Assembly: GCA_016839875.1 (NCBI GenBank)
Contig: JAEOTK010000047.1
Location: 1 to 24,003, forward strand
Source of the DNA: Candidatus Heimdallarchaeota archaeon
GTDB taxonomy: Archaea; Asgardarchaeota; Heimdallarchaeia; Heimdallarchaeales; Heimdallarchaeaceae
Direction of reading: 5' to 3'
DNA length: 24,003 bases
Shown here: piece by piece, positions 6,421 through 13,411 of the stretch
How positions within the stretch are numbered: position 1 is the stretch's first letter
Layout of the letters: each line of letters opens with the position of its first letter
Made by a program: the position numbers and the translations under genes
Notes under the pieces: generated by a model
Database searches by the model: none
What the model saw: the letters and a program-made list of their open reading frames with translations, nothing else
What the model was told of the DNA's origin: nothing

Positions 6421-8232
6421 ATGAATCTTAATCAAAAAAGAAATTTAATCAAATCAGCTCTCCTTATAGTTTTAGTATTTTCAACAATTTCACTAAATAG
6501 AGAGCTAACAACTGCTCAAAAAGAGCAAAATGATCAATACAATTTTTCAGCATATATTGTGAGTGTTCCACTGTATATCGATAATGATGTAGATCTTGCA
6601 GGGAATAGCTCAAGTGGAACAGGTGATCCTTGGTCTCCTTATATCATCGAAAATCTGAATATCACTACAACTGATTCTATTGGTCTTACCATAAGAGACA
6701 CAACAGAGAATTTCATCGTTAAAGATTGTTACATAGATGCAGGTTCCTATGGTATGTGGATATATCAAGTTGGACAAAATACTGCAGAAATACACAATAA
6801 CACTGTCTATGGTAACGGTGGATCTGGAATAAGGATTATTGGAACTGATTATGCAAACATTACCAATAACTATTGTGAAAACAATGGTGATGGGATAAAT
6901 GTTGATACTTGCGATTTCATTGTAGTTAAAAACAACACCCTTGTGGATAATACAGATGGAATTTACGCCACCTGGGCCAATAATTGTAGCTTTATAGACA
7001 ATAATGCAAACTCCAATACAGGTAATGGTATTCATCTAAACCAAGCAGAAGATTGCAACGTCACAGATAATGAGCTTAGTTACAATGATTTACATGGGAT
7101 TTACACTTATCTAGATATTGGGACACTAATTAATCTAAATGTCATCTATGACAATAATTTCAACGGAATATTCATACAATCTGCAAATAATGACGAAATA
7201 GCAGATAACACAATATATTCAAATGGTGGCGTTGGAATTTTCATCGATAGAGCTACAAACTCATTGATTACTGATAACACCCTCACTAATGATGGATTTC
7301 GTTTCTCAATGTCAAGTCTTGCAGATTATGGTGATTTGACTATATCTGGAAACACTGTGAACGGTAAAAATCTAGGATTCTATTATCAAGCAGGTGAAAT
7401 AATTATCTTCTCAAACACTTTTGGTCAATTATTCCTTGTTGATTGTGATGGAACCTTAGCCAAAGACCTTACTATAAGTGATACAGATTATGCTATTCAT
7501 TTGATAGGATGTGATTCAGTAATTGTAGAAAACTGCAATTTTGATAATAATCTTGCTGGAGGAGTATCCTTAGAAAATTCGATGAATTGTACGGTACTCA
7601 GTACAAAGAGCAGCAATTCTCAATCAAAATCAGGAATCTTTGTTGGTGGAGGGATTGATACTGTAATTGAAAATTGTACAGTAAGTCAAAATGATTATGG
7701 GATACAACATGTTTCAGGAACTAACTGTACAATAATTGATAGTATAATAACGCAAAATTCCTATTCAAATGTATTTATGTCTGCAGGAGCTGCTGGAAAT
7801 ATAATCCATAATGAAATTTCTTTTGCAGGATCAACAGGTCTTCATTTCATGAATTTTGATTATGCAAATATCACGCTAAATCGTTTTGAAAACAATACTG
7901 GTTATGCAATTTTCTTGGATAGTCTATCCACAGGTAGTTGGATACATCATAATGCATTTATTCATAACAATTTGATGGGAACATCTCAAGCATATGATGG
8001 TACTATGAATCTGAACATGTGGGATGATCCTTGGAGTATGGAAGGCAATTATTGGAATGAATGGGTAAGTGGAAATTACACTATAGATGGCCCAGGAATG
8101 GCAAATGATAGTTACCCATTAGGTAGTGTTCCTCCTGGTGTCATACCTGAATTCAATCAATTTTCCTTTTTGATTTTCCTTCTTCCAATAGTATTTGTCT
8201 CTATAGTTGTTTTCAGAAAACGAATGAAGTAA
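6421..8232 (+). CDS. Secreted NosD-like right-handed parallel beta-helix surface protein
   Basis: About 603 residues from ATG 6421; GTG 6412 would add three. Residues 7-33 form a signal peptide or anchor (basic start, hydrophobic core, exit near TTAQ). Next comes a GTGDPWSPYIIENLNIT entry strand, as in many archaeal NosD/PbH1 surface proteins. Roughly twenty repeating coils follow, rich in Asn and Gly, with ladders such as NNTVYGNGGSGIRI and NNTLVDNTDGIY. Many N-x-S/T sites suggest N-glycosylation. The helix closes with a NYWNEW...DSYPL cap. The C-terminus has Ile-Pro-Glu-Phe near residue 576, a hydrophobic helix and a short RKRMK tail, which looks like an archaeal sorting or anchoring signal. 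It probably sits outside the cell and may bind or cut polysaccharide. No catalytic residues can be assigned. Copper delivery, as in true NosD, is not supported because there is no nos cluster. Confidence 0.8.
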   Translation: MNLNQKRNLIKSALLIVLVFSTISLNRELTTAQKEQNDQYNFSAYIVSVPLYIDNDVDLAGNSSSGTGDPWSPYIIENLNITTTDSIGLTIRDTTENFIVKDCYIDAGSYGMWIYQVGQNTAEIHNNTVYGNGGSGIRIIGTDYANITNNYCENNGDGINVDTCDFIVVKNNTLVDNTDGIYATWANNCSFIDNNANSNTGNGIHLNQAEDCNVTDNELSYNDLHGIYTYLDIGTLINLNVIYDNNFNGIFIQSANNDEIADNTIYSNGGVGIFIDRATNSLITDNTLTNDGFRFSMSSLADYGDLTISGNTVNGKNLGFYYQAGEIIIFSNTFGQLFLVDCDGTLAKDLTISDTDYAIHLIGCDSVIVENCNFDNNLAGGVSLENSMNCTVLSTKSSNSQSKSGIFVGGGIDTVIENCTVSQNDYGIQHVSGTNCTIIDSIITQNSYSNVFMSAGAAGNIIHNEISFAGSTGLHFMNFDYANITLNRFENNTGYAIFLDSLSTGSWIHHNAFIHNNLMGTSQAYDGTMNLNMWDDPWSMEGNYWNEWVSGNYTIDGPGMANDSYPLGSVPPGVIPEFNQFSFLIFLLPIVFVSIVVFRKRMK

Positions 8233-8265
8233 TTTTCTTCCTTTTTTTTTTATTTTTTTTATTCT
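8233..8265 (+). terminator. Long T-run terminator
   Basis: Nearly uninterrupted T for about 30 bases just after the TAA of the beta-helix gene, without a GC-rich stem. This is the strongest archaeal-type terminator in the window. Confidence 0.6.
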
Positions 8266-8268
8266 TCG

Positions 8269-8279
8269 AAAATTATATC
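8269..8279 (+). promoter_or_regulatory. TATA box for the SnoaL-like/amidohydrolase pair
   Basis: AAATTATATC centred near 8274 lies about 28 bases before the ATG at 8303. Transcription would start at or next to the start codon, so the message is probably leaderless. Confidence 0.5.
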
Positions 8280-8302
8280 AATGGATGAGTTAATCTATCA
8301 TT

Positions 8303-8746
8303 ATGACAATTGAAAGAAATCTCGAAATTGCTCGTTTATGGTATGAAGAAATGTGGAGCAAACATGATTTTGATTTAGCTCATAAGTTAATTCATCCAGA
8401 TTACGATCCTGATTGGGTTCTCATTCCAAAAAAGGGTCCAGAACAAGTTATACATGAGATGAATTATTTCCGGTCTGCTTTTCATAACTTAACATACAAG
8501 ATTCTTGATATTGCAGCTACAGAAACCAAAGTTTGGGTTTACTATAGAGCTACAGCTATACATGGAGGAAATGCATGGGGTTTTGAACCTACAAATAATG
8601 AAGTACAAATTGATGGTATGGCAATCTTAGAAATAAATGAAGAAGGTCTAGTTATCAATCGATGGGGAGCTTATTCCTTCTATGATGTGCTTCATGATTT
8701 GAAGTTAGTTCCTCCTATTTGGGAATTAAGTAAGTACTTTCCTTAA
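8303..8746 (+). CDS. SnoaL-like (NTF2-fold) polyketide-cyclase family protein
   Basis: A 147-residue cytoplasmic protein with the ester-cyclase/SnoaL pattern. It starts with a helix containing WYEEMWSKHDFDLAHKLIHPDYD (about residues 13-35) and has a GPEQVIHEMNYFRSAFHNL segment. A run of strands follows, with VWVYYRATAIHGG and a final INEEGLVINRWGAYSFYDVL hairpin. This small cone-shaped fold carries many unrelated activities (cyclase, isomerase, hydrolase, ligand binding), so only the fold is called. It ends 10 bases before the amidohydrolase gene and shares its strand. The two are therefore probably co-transcribed and could act on the same small molecule. The ATG at 8303 fits a leaderless start. 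No export signal is seen. Confidence 0.7.
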   Translation: MTIERNLEIARLWYEEMWSKHDFDLAHKLIHPDYDPDWVLIPKKGPEQVIHEMNYFRSAFHNLTYKILDIAATETKVWVYYRATAIHGGNAWGFEPTNNEVQIDGMAILEINEEGLVINRWGAYSFYDVLHDLKLVPPIWELSKYFP

Positions 8747-8756
8747 GAGATAGTTC

Positions 8757-9821
8757 TTGGAGTTGTTCTATCAAAAATATGATAAAGAGTTTCGTTTTCT
8801 AATGGATGGAGACCTCAGAATGGACCAAGATTACATAGATAACAACATGCATTCCTTCTTCAAGACAATGAAAAGAAAGTATACTGGCCCTGTTTTTGAT
8901 GGACACACACACTTGGGTAAAGTAGAAGACGTCAAGACTATGGTACAATATGAGGAGAAATTTAACGTCAAGAAGATTTTTGGTATTGTAAGGGACAATG
9001 AGAGAAAAAAGGAGTTAGAAGAAGCTTTCCCTGATCTTTTTGTATATGCTATATTTCTATCAATTCGTGAGGCACTTCAAGGGGATATTAAAGGTTCTCT
9101 AGACATCTTAGATAATGCATACGAACAAGGTTTTACAATTGGTAAACTATGGTTCTCACCAAGATGGGTTAACTACTTCAAAGCTGAAGAAATAAAACTC
9201 AAATTCCGAACACAGGATGTTCATCTGAATGATCCTAAGCTGGAACCAATTTTTGAAAGGCTTGAAGATCTTAGATTTACTTTGTTACTTCATGTAAGTG
9301 ATCCTGATTTGCTCTATGAGAAGAATTACCAACCTGCTAGTAAATTTGGCACTAAAGAGAATCACATTAATGCATTGAAAAACACATTAGAAAAATATCC
9401 AAAACTCAAAATAATTGGTGCTCATATGGCATCGCAACCAGAAAATCTCAAACAACTAGATTCATGGTTAGATAATTACTCAAATCTGTACATCGACACA
9501 GGTTCAGCAAAATGGATGGTCAGAGAGTTTGCTTACAAAAAAGAAGAAGTTATTGATTTCTTCAAAAAGCATAAAAATCGAATTTTGTTTGGAACAGATT
9601 TTGTAGCAGGTAGAACAGATAGAGAACCTCTTCCAGGTTATTACATTAATCGTTTTCTTAGTTTTCAAGCACTTTTTGAAACAGATGTAGAAAACCTTCC
9701 ACTCCCTATTCCTGACATAGAAAATGATAATAAAACAGTAATCAATGGTATAGATTTACCTCTTGATATTCTTAAGAAAATTTACTGGGAAAATAGTAAT
9801 AAGTTATTTCTATCAAAATAG
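8757..9821 (+). CDS. Metal-dependent amidohydrolase (Amidohydrolase_2-type TIM barrel)
   Basis: The 354-residue protein has the metal-site order of the amidohydrolase superfamily: DGHTH (His50, His52) after the first strand, His179 in LLLHVSD, His223 in IIGAHMAS and Asp281 in LFGTDF. Lys130 in IGKLWFS could be another active-site residue. The pattern resembles the branch that holds decarboxylases, lactone hydrolases and uncharacterised enzymes; the substrate is unknown. It lacks any signal peptide. The frame opens with TTG at 8757, 10 bases after the SnoaL-like gene; ATG 8802 would remove 15 residues without touching the barrel and is an equally likely start. It probably shares a message with the SnoaL-like gene. 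A proline-containing C-terminal segment (315-340) follows the barrel. Confidence 0.75.
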   Translation: MELFYQKYDKEFRFLMDGDLRMDQDYIDNNMHSFFKTMKRKYTGPVFDGHTHLGKVEDVKTMVQYEEKFNVKKIFGIVRDNERKKELEEAFPDLFVYAIFLSIREALQGDIKGSLDILDNAYEQGFTIGKLWFSPRWVNYFKAEEIKLKFRTQDVHLNDPKLEPIFERLEDLRFTLLLHVSDPDLLYEKNYQPASKFGTKENHINALKNTLEKYPKLKIIGAHMASQPENLKQLDSWLDNYSNLYIDTGSAKWMVREFAYKKEEVIDFFKKHKNRILFGTDFVAGRTDREPLPGYYINRFLSFQALFETDVENLPLPIPDIENDNKTVINGIDLPLDILKKIYWENSNKLFLSK

Positions 9822-9840
9822 CAATTTTCACCTTATAGAC

Positions 9841-9849
9841 TTTTATATT
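9841..9849 (+). promoter_or_regulatory. TATA box for the 57-residue gene
   Basis: TTTTATATT about 33-41 bases before the ATG at 9882 predicts initiation near 9871, giving a leader of about ten bases. Its good placement supports the small gene being real. Confidence 0.45.
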
Positions 9850-9881
9850 CTAAATCCATAACCTTTATTGAGAGTGATTTG

Positions 9882-10055
9882 ATGCCAGTTGGAGGATTTC
9901 GAGAAGATCAATATGAACTAACTGACCTTTCATCTGCAACACTTGAAGGTTTAGGATTGTATATCAACTTCATAGTACAGAAATTAGATGAACTGATAAG
10001 TGCTTACAATGAATTAGAAGAGAAAGTTCTAGAAATCGAAAAGAACATGAATTAG
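9882..10055 (+). CDS. Small coiled-coil protein (57 residues), unknown function
   Basis: A complete frame runs from ATG 9882 to TAG 10053-10055, in an otherwise empty 300-base gap. The protein starts MPVGGFREDQYELTDLSSAT. It continues into an amphipathic helix from about residue 21 (LEGLGLYINFIVQKLDELIS) and ends in a Glu/Lys-rich heptad-like tail (ELEEKVLEIEKNMN). Leucine, isoleucine and valine fall at roughly 3-4 residue spacing, suggesting a coiled coil that oligomerises or docks on a partner. Codon use resembles the neighbouring genes. A correctly spaced TATA box precedes it, and a T-rich stretch (10070-10094) follows. I do not recognise the family. Candidate roles include a subunit or adaptor, but nothing in the sequence decides this. 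Confidence 0.6.
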   Translation: MPVGGFREDQYELTDLSSATLEGLGLYINFIVQKLDELISAYNELEEKVLEIEKNMN

Positions 10056-10124
10056 ATTTTCATATTCCTTGAACTTATTTTCCTTCTTTTTATTGTTGAA
10101 GCTGCAAGCTATTAATCAGACTTG

Positions 10125-11867
10125 ATGATAGATATGAAACGTAATGACATCTTAGTAACAAGGATTTCTGGATATATAGCTATAGTATTTAATTCACTCT
10201 CACTTATATTTGGGATACTATATTATGTATTATCTACTTACACACTTCTCTGGAATGTATTTGGAATAATATTAATTCTAACATTTACGATCAATTTCTT
10301 CCTTGTTTTTTATTCTGGCGAATCAATTAATAGACAATCAAAGAAAGGTAATTTCCTGAATATTCTCGGTTATATCTATCTTTCATTTTCAGCAATAGCT
10401 GTTCTTCTGATGAATTTTGGTAATTTATTATTATCACTGACTTATTCTGAAACACTAGTTTCACAACTGGGATATCACTTCCTAGTTATAGTAGGTTATT
10501 TCGGCATGATATCTTTGGGATTATTTTACTCAGCTAAAACAATAATCTATACTAAGGATGAAATCCTATGGTTAGAGAAAGAAATTATATCTCTAGAGAT
10601 TTCTTCAAAGAAGAGAAAACGAAGAGAGATACTAAAATTAATCCTTGCTATTTTTTCCTTAGTAGGTTTCGGAATTGGATTTTTCTCCTCAATTACAATT
10701 CTAGCTAGTGTCCAAATCAGAGCTTTAGGTTTCTTTGGTGTTGGAGTAGCTCAATTCGGTATAACCTGGGCAATTGTTGTTCTCTGTTCGACTATAATTT
10801 TAATTAAAATAGGTTGGGTGAAAAATACGGGATTCTTCTATCCGATAATCTTTGCTGGTCTTATGCTTATGTCAATTTGCTTCTTTCCTTATCTTGCAAC
10901 ACCCTTTACTATAAGCAATGCAGAAAGGGATTTTAATAATGCTTTCAACCCTGCTTTTGGTGGAGATTGGGCAGCACAAATTGATTCAGAAACTGAGAAA
11001 TTTCTTTTAGATTCTCCTTCCTATTTCTTACCACTCTATTTTCTAGGGGATAGTCCAAAAAAATGTACTATTATGAAAGATATTTTATATTTCAATGGCT
11101 CGGAAAGTTCTATTCTTTTAGATAAAGATATTCGTCTATATTTTGACGCCTTTCTACCATTAAATGGTGGAGAGAATCTACCTGGTAATAATTCAATTCT
11201 AATTAGAATTCACGGAGGTGGGTGGAGCTTTGGAGATAAGGGATTGACCAATATGCTACAAATGAACAAATATTTTGCATCTCAAGGATATGTCGTTTTT
11301 GATATTCAATATGGATTAGTTGATAATGGAAAATCAAACCCTTTTACACCTGAATATGTTAAAGGTAACTTCATTAAACATGATATGATACGACACATTG
11401 GCAACTTCACTTATTATCTATCTCAAAATGCAGATTTATTCAATGCTAATTTGGATTCAGTTTTTGTTTCCGGTGGTTCAGCAGGTGGGCATTTAGTATG
11501 TGCTCTTGGTTTAGGAGCTTCTAGTATAGAATATGGAAGTATCATAAGTCCAAACATTACAATCAAAGGCTTCATACCTTTTTATCCAGCAAATAGAATC
11601 AACAATCTAGTAGATCCTTTCCTTAATCCTGGTCTGGTTGTAGAAGCAGACAGTCCCTCTTGTCTAATATTTCAGGGAACACAAGATGGGTTAGTATTAC
11701 CTAGTGTTTCAGAGGATTTAGGGAGATATTATTCAGATAAAGGAAATACGAATTTTGCTATTCTATACATGCCTTTTGCTGGCCATGCAAATGATCTCTA
11801 CTTCAGTGGTTATTATAATCATGTTTTCCTATATTTTATGGAACGTTTCATGTATCTTTTTAGATAA
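10125..11867 (+). CDS. Seven-helix membrane protein with extracellular alpha/beta-hydrolase (esterase) domain
   Basis: About 580 residues from ATG 10125; TTG 10122 and ATG 10134 are alternatives. Seven hydrophobic helices lie at about 14-37, 42-65, 79-105, 117-140, 171-194, 201-229 and 237-260. Basic loops (ESINRQSKKGN, SSKKRKRRE, IKIGWVKN) are all on one side, so by the positive-inside rule the N-terminus is cytoplasmic and the C-terminal domain is outside. That domain has the hormone-sensitive-lipase/BD-FAE type pattern: oxyanion HGGGW (363-367), nucleophile elbow GGSAGG with Ser452, Asp521 in QGTQDG and His554 in AGHAND. The triad is complete, so it should be an active serine hydrolase for esters or acylated carbohydrate. 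It appears to be its own transcription unit. The fusion to this membrane module is unusual; the substrate is unknown. Confidence 0.8.
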   Translation: MIDMKRNDILVTRISGYIAIVFNSLSLIFGILYYVLSTYTLLWNVFGIILILTFTINFFLVFYSGESINRQSKKGNFLNILGYIYLSFSAIAVLLMNFGNLLLSLTYSETLVSQLGYHFLVIVGYFGMISLGLFYSAKTIIYTKDEILWLEKEIISLEISSKKRKRREILKLILAIFSLVGFGIGFFSSITILASVQIRALGFFGVGVAQFGITWAIVVLCSTIILIKIGWVKNTGFFYPIIFAGLMLMSICFFPYLATPFTISNAERDFNNAFNPAFGGDWAAQIDSETEKFLLDSPSYFLPLYFLGDSPKKCTIMKDILYFNGSESSILLDKDIRLYFDAFLPLNGGENLPGNNSILIRIHGGGWSFGDKGLTNMLQMNKYFASQGYVVFDIQYGLVDNGKSNPFTPEYVKGNFIKHDMIRHIGNFTYYLSQNADLFNANLDSVFVSGGSAGGHLVCALGLGASSIEYGSIISPNITIKGFIPFYPANRINNLVDPFLNPGLVVEADSPSCLIFQGTQDGLVLPSVSEDLGRYYSDKGNTNFAILYMPFAGHANDLYFSGYYNHVFLYFMERFMYLFR

Positions 11868-11923
11868 TAAAGTAATAATAGACATCAGTCTACTGAGGAA
11901 TTGGATCGTAAATAGAAGCGAAC

Positions 11924-11935
11924 AAAAAATAATAG
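11924..11935 (+). promoter_or_regulatory. Likely TATA box of the HTH-fusion gene
   Basis: AAAAAATAATAG (11924-11935) predicts initiation near 11955. This falls after the ATG at 11952 and favours ATG 11982 or 11991 as the true start. Confidence 0.35.
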
Positions 11936-11990
11936 ATTTCAGTCTGCCACTATGTTTTTAACTGTTTTAGTAGAGATATTTATGTGGATA

Positions 11991-13391
11991 ATGAGCAAAA
12001 GAAGTAGTCCTAGCAAAATACAGGATAAAGTTCTAAGTAGTCTAGATGGTTTCTCTGATCTAATGAATAGTGTTGGAAATAAAAAAAGAATATACATCTT
12101 AGCTTTGCTACTTGATGGACCCAAGTTACTCTCAATCATAGAAGAAAAGACTGAATTAGGTAAAACAGCTTTAGCTCATCACATAAATCTTCTTCTTGAC
12201 GCTAATCTAATTAAGCGAATATCTAGAGGAGAATATGAAATTACAGATGATGGGATTGAAATCCTACGACACAACTTAGATTTGTATATGTCATCAGGAT
12301 TGAGAGCTCAAGAGAAAGCAAAACAGCTACAAGAAAGATTTCACTACGCCTATGAGCTTAGTTCTGAAAGTATACAGGAAGAAAAGATTGTAAGTAATGA
12401 TCCTACGTTCCAGAACCATTCACTAACATATATTGGTGCCATTACAGGAGCACTTCAATCTCTTGGTAGCAAAGTTACAACGGACGAATTAGCTGGTTTT
12501 ACAGGATATGGATTTCTATTAGCTATACCAAAAGGAAGATTGTGGTTGGGAGCTCCTACAGCACACACACTCTGGAGTACTTTTGCAAGTTTAATTCGAA
12601 AATTCGGATGGAAAGTGAAATCATATATTGAAGAAGAGTCTTTGCCTTCTGATCATGAGCATAACCAACCACTTTCAATAAGAGATGATCTTAGAGCTAG
12701 GAAGTTATTCGATAAAATCAAGAAAGAGATAGATAAAGATAAACCTGTAGTTTTCTGGGGTGTTCCCGTACCTGAGTTTTGTATTGTTAAGGGTTATAGA
12801 GATCACAATTACATTGTTAGCACTTATGCTAATTTGAGCGAAGAATTACAGAATCAATTTCCCTATGACAAAATAGATTCCGAAGGTTCTGTCCATCTAA
12901 TAATGTTTGATAAGGGGACAACCGAGGAGATTTCAGATAAGGATTACAAGGAATCAATAGAACGTGCTATCTATATTGCAGAAAATAAGAATCTTGGAAG
13001 AGAAGGTTACATCACTGGTATTTCTGCATATGATGAGTGGACAAAAACCTTAGAGGAAATTGAAGATGAAGGAACACAATATTTTGATAATGCATATATG
13101 GTTGATTCTTTCTATCATGGGAGGAAAAGTGTAGTGAATTATCTCGAAAAACTAAGTAAGATATTCTCAGGAAATGCACAATCAATCCCCTTACAAAAAG
13201 CAGCGGATGAATACAAAGCAGTTGTCGAAAATTATGAAGAATTAAGAGAAATATTTCCTAGAACCTACGATGGGATTCTTACAGTTGAACTGTGTGAAAA
13301 AGGAGCTAGCATCTTAAGAACTGTAAAAGAACATGAGGAAGAAGCAATCTATTTTCTGAAAAGAGCAAAGAAAAATTGGAAGAAGAAGTAA
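11991..13391 (+). CDS. Winged-helix DNA-binding protein fused to a BtrH_N/C39-like domain
   Basis: I choose ATG 11991 (MSKRSSPSKIQ), giving 466 residues. ATG 11952 and 11982 add a short hydrophobic lead that looks untranslated. Residues about 20-95 form an ArsR-like winged helix: NSVGNKKRIYILALLLDG, a recognition helix in ELGKTALAHHINLLLDANLI, and the wing ISRGEYEITDDGIEIL. A helical linker follows. Residues about 143-310 resemble the papain-like fold of BtrH N-terminal and C39 peptidase-like domains, with NHSLTYIGAITGALQSLG, GFTGYGFLLAI, PVVFWGVP and VKGYRDHNYIVS. Where that family usually has His-Cys, this protein has His143-Ser144, so acyl-transfer or peptidase activity is doubtful and ligand sensing is more likely. 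The C-terminal third is helical and charged, ending RAKKNWKKK. It converges with the exporter operon and could regulate it or itself. The HTH is firm; the second domain is tentative. Confidence 0.65.
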   Translation: MSKRSSPSKIQDKVLSSLDGFSDLMNSVGNKKRIYILALLLDGPKLLSIIEEKTELGKTALAHHINLLLDANLIKRISRGEYEITDDGIEILRHNLDLYMSSGLRAQEKAKQLQERFHYAYELSSESIQEEKIVSNDPTFQNHSLTYIGAITGALQSLGSKVTTDELAGFTGYGFLLAIPKGRLWLGAPTAHTLWSTFASLIRKFGWKVKSYIEEESLPSDHEHNQPLSIRDDLRARKLFDKIKKEIDKDKPVVFWGVPVPEFCIVKGYRDHNYIVSTYANLSEELQNQFPYDKIDSEGSVHLIMFDKGTTEEISDKDYKESIERAIYIAENKNLGREGYITGISAYDEWTKTLEEIEDEGTQYFDNAYMVDSFYHGRKSVVNYLEKLSKIFSGNAQSIPLQKAADEYKAVVENYEELREIFPRTYDGILTVELCEKGASILRTVKEHEEEAIYFLKRAKKNWKKK

Positions 13392-13411
13392 TCTACAAAA
13401 TCAAATCTGTG

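Noticed and set aside
6610..7035. Minus-strand open frame with repeated Ile/Val/Cys-rich units
   Set aside because: Its apparent periodicity is the mirror of the beta-helix repeats on the plus strand.
6700..7900. Repetitive DNA that could suggest a CRISPR or tandem repeat array
   Set aside because: The similarity is at the protein level (Asn/Gly-rich coils) and uneven in DNA; there are no identical repeats with regular spacers.
11952..11990. Hydrophobic N-terminal lead on the winged-helix fusion, as a possible membrane anchor
   Set aside because: It is too short for a helix across the membrane, precedes or coincides with the predicted transcription start, and a DNA-binding protein is expected in the cytoplasm.
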